Virus record (IMG/VR): IMGVR_UViG_3300027833_001158
Span: 1 to 24,398 of that record
Strand: one strand, 5' to 3'
DNA length: 24,398 nucleotides
From: a virus
Shown: piece by piece, positions 22,667 to 24,398 of the stretch
How the letters are laid out: every line of letters starts with the position of its first letter
Numbering within the stretch: position 1 is the stretch's first letter
Notes under the pieces: model-generated
What the model saw: the letters and a program-made list of their open reading frames with translations, nothing else
Told to the model about the DNA's origin: nothing
Databases searched by the model: none
Position numbers and translations under genes: made by a program

Positions 22667-24289
22667 ATGGGAGCTATAATAGAAGTAAAATACTTTAACA
22701 GTTTTATTTTAAAAAAAATAAACGCAACGGTTACTAATAATGCAGTGCCAGTGTGGAACGGTTCACCAGGAATACCTGGTTCTAGTGGTTATCCAATAAC
22801 ATCAGGATTTTTAACAAATAACTGGGCTATAGAGGAAGCTAGAATTAGAGGAGGTTTTAACAACACTAATGTTGATTATGGTGTTAAAGCTTATTTAGTT
22901 GAAGACGAACCTAACGCCGTTATTAGAGGTAATTCTTTGATATATTCAGGTATATTTAATTCAAGAACCGGTATAAACAATACTAATGTATTTTCAGTTG
23001 GTGAAGAAATAACAAAATCAGCTGATCCAGCAAACGGTACAATACAAAAACTATACGCTGAAGATACTAATTTAATAATTTTTCAAGAATCAAAAGTATC
23101 TAGAGCGTTAATAGATAAAGACGCTATATACTCAGCTGAAGGTGGTGGAAGTATTACAAATGCTAACACTACCATTGGAACTATACAACCTTATGGAGGT
23201 AACTTTGGTATAAGTAGAGACCCTGGTAGTTTTGCTACGTACGGATATAGAAAATATTTTACAGACAAAGATAGAAATGCTGTTTTAAGACTATCTATGG
23301 ATGGTTTAACTGAAATATCTACATACGGTATGTATGATTATTTTAGAGATGATTTTAGCAACATAGATATTCAAGGGACTAACGGAGTTATTATAGGTGG
23401 ATGGGATATTCATAACAAGCAATATGTTGTATCTACTAAACCAAACGCTTCCGTAGATACTGAAGAGTTTTCTACATTATCTTTTGATGAAAGCGTGAAA
23501 GGTTGGACGAGTTTTTTTACTTATAATCCAGATCAAGTTTTTAGTATGAGAAATAATTTTTATACTATGAAAGACAATGCTCTTTACAAGCATTATTCTA
23601 CAACGGATGTTAACAACAACATTGTTAATAGAGGTAGTTTTTACGGTATAACAAGTCCTGCTTCTGTTTCTTTTATATTTAATCCTTCTGTTAGTTTATC
23701 TAAAGTATTTAATACAGTTAACTACGAAGGTAGTAATGGCTGGCAGGTTGACAGTTTTGTTTCGGACAGTACTGGTAGAGATGCTACCAATGGTTCATGG
23801 ATTATTAATGTAGATTCATCTGCTTTGATTAGAAGCTATGATGAAGGTATTTACACTGAAAATGGTGTAATTTATAGAGCGGGTTTTGTTAGAAAAGAAA
23901 ATAAATATAACGCAAATCTAGTAAATAATTCAACTATAAGATCAGGCGAAGTTTTAGGTGGACAAAGTGTTACTGGTATAAAAGGTTATTTTACCAATGT
24001 TACCATTTCAACAGATGGAACCTCTGCGTTGTCTTCAGCTGCTGTAAACAATAGTACAACAATACCATTAAAACAAGTTAAAGGACCAATAGTAGTAGGA
24101 AAAGCTGTCACAGGTATAGGCGTGTCTTATGGAACTGTTATAGTTTCTGTACCTTCTAACAATAGTATAATAGTAAATCTTTCTCAAACAATAAGTATTG
24201 ATACAGAAATAATGATAGGTGGTACAGATCCAGGTGGAGCTAAAGAGCTTTTTGCAGTATCTTCAAACTACTCAGAATCATCTTATTAA
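22667..24289 (+). CDS. Muzzle/tail-tip-type structural protein
   Basis: A 540-residue protein after a gap that ends in five TAA trinucleotides. Conserved segments include NNWAIEEARIRGGFNNT (51-67), LIYSGIFNSRTGINNTNVFS (91-110), KLYAEDTNLIIFQESKVSRA (128-147), IDKDAIYSAEG (149-159) and SFATYGYRKYFTDK (188-201). These form a pattern recalled from tail proteins of marine and crAss-like phages, following the stabilization protein. The blades (GWDIHNKQYVVS, LSFDESVKGW) suggest a beta propeller. Near the end is an inserted Val/Ile/Thr-rich domain (about 455-518), after which the conserved end GGAKELFAVSSNYSESSY resumes. It probably forms the tail muzzle with the 18782 protein. Role inferred. Confidence 0.72.
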   Translation: MGAIIEVKYFNSFILKKINATVTNNAVPVWNGSPGIPGSSGYPITSGFLTNNWAIEEARIRGGFNNTNVDYGVKAYLVEDEPNAVIRGNSLIYSGIFNSRTGINNTNVFSVGEEITKSADPANGTIQKLYAEDTNLIIFQESKVSRALIDKDAIYSAEGGGSITNANTTIGTIQPYGGNFGISRDPGSFATYGYRKYFTDKDRNAVLRLSMDGLTEISTYGMYDYFRDDFSNIDIQGTNGVIIGGWDIHNKQYVVSTKPNASVDTEEFSTLSFDESVKGWTSFFTYNPDQVFSMRNNFYTMKDNALYKHYSTTDVNNNIVNRGSFYGITSPASVSFIFNPSVSLSKVFNTVNYEGSNGWQVDSFVSDSTGRDATNGSWIINVDSSALIRSYDEGIYTENGVIYRAGFVRKENKYNANLVNNSTIRSGEVLGGQSVTGIKGYFTNVTISTDGTSALSSAAVNNSTTIPLKQVKGPIVVGKAVTGIGVSYGTVIVSVPSNNSIIVNLSQTISIDTEIMIGGTDPGGAKELFAVSSNYSESSY

Positions 24290-24292
24290 ATT

Positions 24293-24398
24293 ATGTTAAA
24301 TAACGAAAACAATAAATTAAGTAATTTTACACAAAGATTAGAAGACTTACAAAACACTTTAATAGACAATAATAACTTAGACAATGTTTTTGGGGATG
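24293..24398 (+). CDS. Start of a further gene, cut by window end
   Basis: An ATG three bases after the preceding stop opens a frame of 35 codons that runs off the window. It starts MLNNENNKLSNFTQRLEDL and is Asn-rich and helical, with no recognisable domain yet. In the same order of genes, tail accessory or internal virion proteins commonly follow, but nothing specific can be said. Confidence 0.6.
   Translation, partial: MLNNENNKLSNFTQRLEDLQNTLIDNNNLDNVFGD

Noticed and set aside
1-24398. Stop-codon reassignment, as in some crAss-like phages
   Set aside because: TAA, TAG and TGA all end well-defined genes (for example TAG for groEL, TGA for groES), and no long gene is broken by an in-frame stop.

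Overview
The window is a continuous piece of a tailed-phage genome. Every gene lies on the + strand, genes are packed with short gaps or small overlaps, and the second half reads terminase - portal - putative scaffold - major capsid protein - connector/ring-type proteins - large tail proteins. The host is most likely a marine member of the Bacteroidota (flavobacterial type). Three things point there: the DNA is A/T-rich; starts are mostly preceded by A-rich leaders of the kind aataaaaATG rather than Shine-Dalgarno motifs; and the 5879-6826 protein carries the 25-residue surface repeat (DUF285 / BspA-like) common in that group. The structural gene order, the deviant ATPase P-loop in TerL, the long glutamine-rich helical C-terminus of the portal and the absence of a tape-measure gene suggest a short-tailed, crAss-like or related podovirus. 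That placement is an inference and was not tested by a search.

Layout. 1-182 is the end of a small membrane protein gene. 236-2482 is a compact chaperonin cluster, groEL-groES-winged helix, with overlapping reading frames. 2484-4906 holds many small proteins: disordered or basic peptides, a one- or two-span membrane protein, a DUF6321-like basic protein, a small probable virion protein with its own G-poor leader and a good terminator, and a small HExxH putative metallopeptidase. 4933-5331 is a holin of the three-transmembrane, gene-transfer-agent type. 5344-6826 encodes two surface-type beta proteins, one with an apparent inserted glycine-rich domain and one with DUF285 repeats. 6837-8412 holds small conserved genes, including a protein I read as two GroES-like folds in tandem. 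8412-24289 is the packaging, capsid and tail module, and the start of a further gene is cut at 24398.

How the parts may work together. GroEL and GroES would fold phage structural proteins. The tandem GroES-like protein sits immediately upstream of the packaging genes and is the best candidate for something not well described: a second, two-domain co-chaperonin or a beta-barrel virion part. A small beta domain of one recognisable pattern appears to have been inserted into at least two tail proteins, and more weakly into the capsid protein, suggesting a reusable surface module.

The longest gene-free stretches are all under 150 bases (15760-15900 is the longest). No tRNA, integrase, IS element or CRISPR array was seen. 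TAA, TAG and TGA are all used as ordinary stops, so there is no sign of stop-codon reassignment here.
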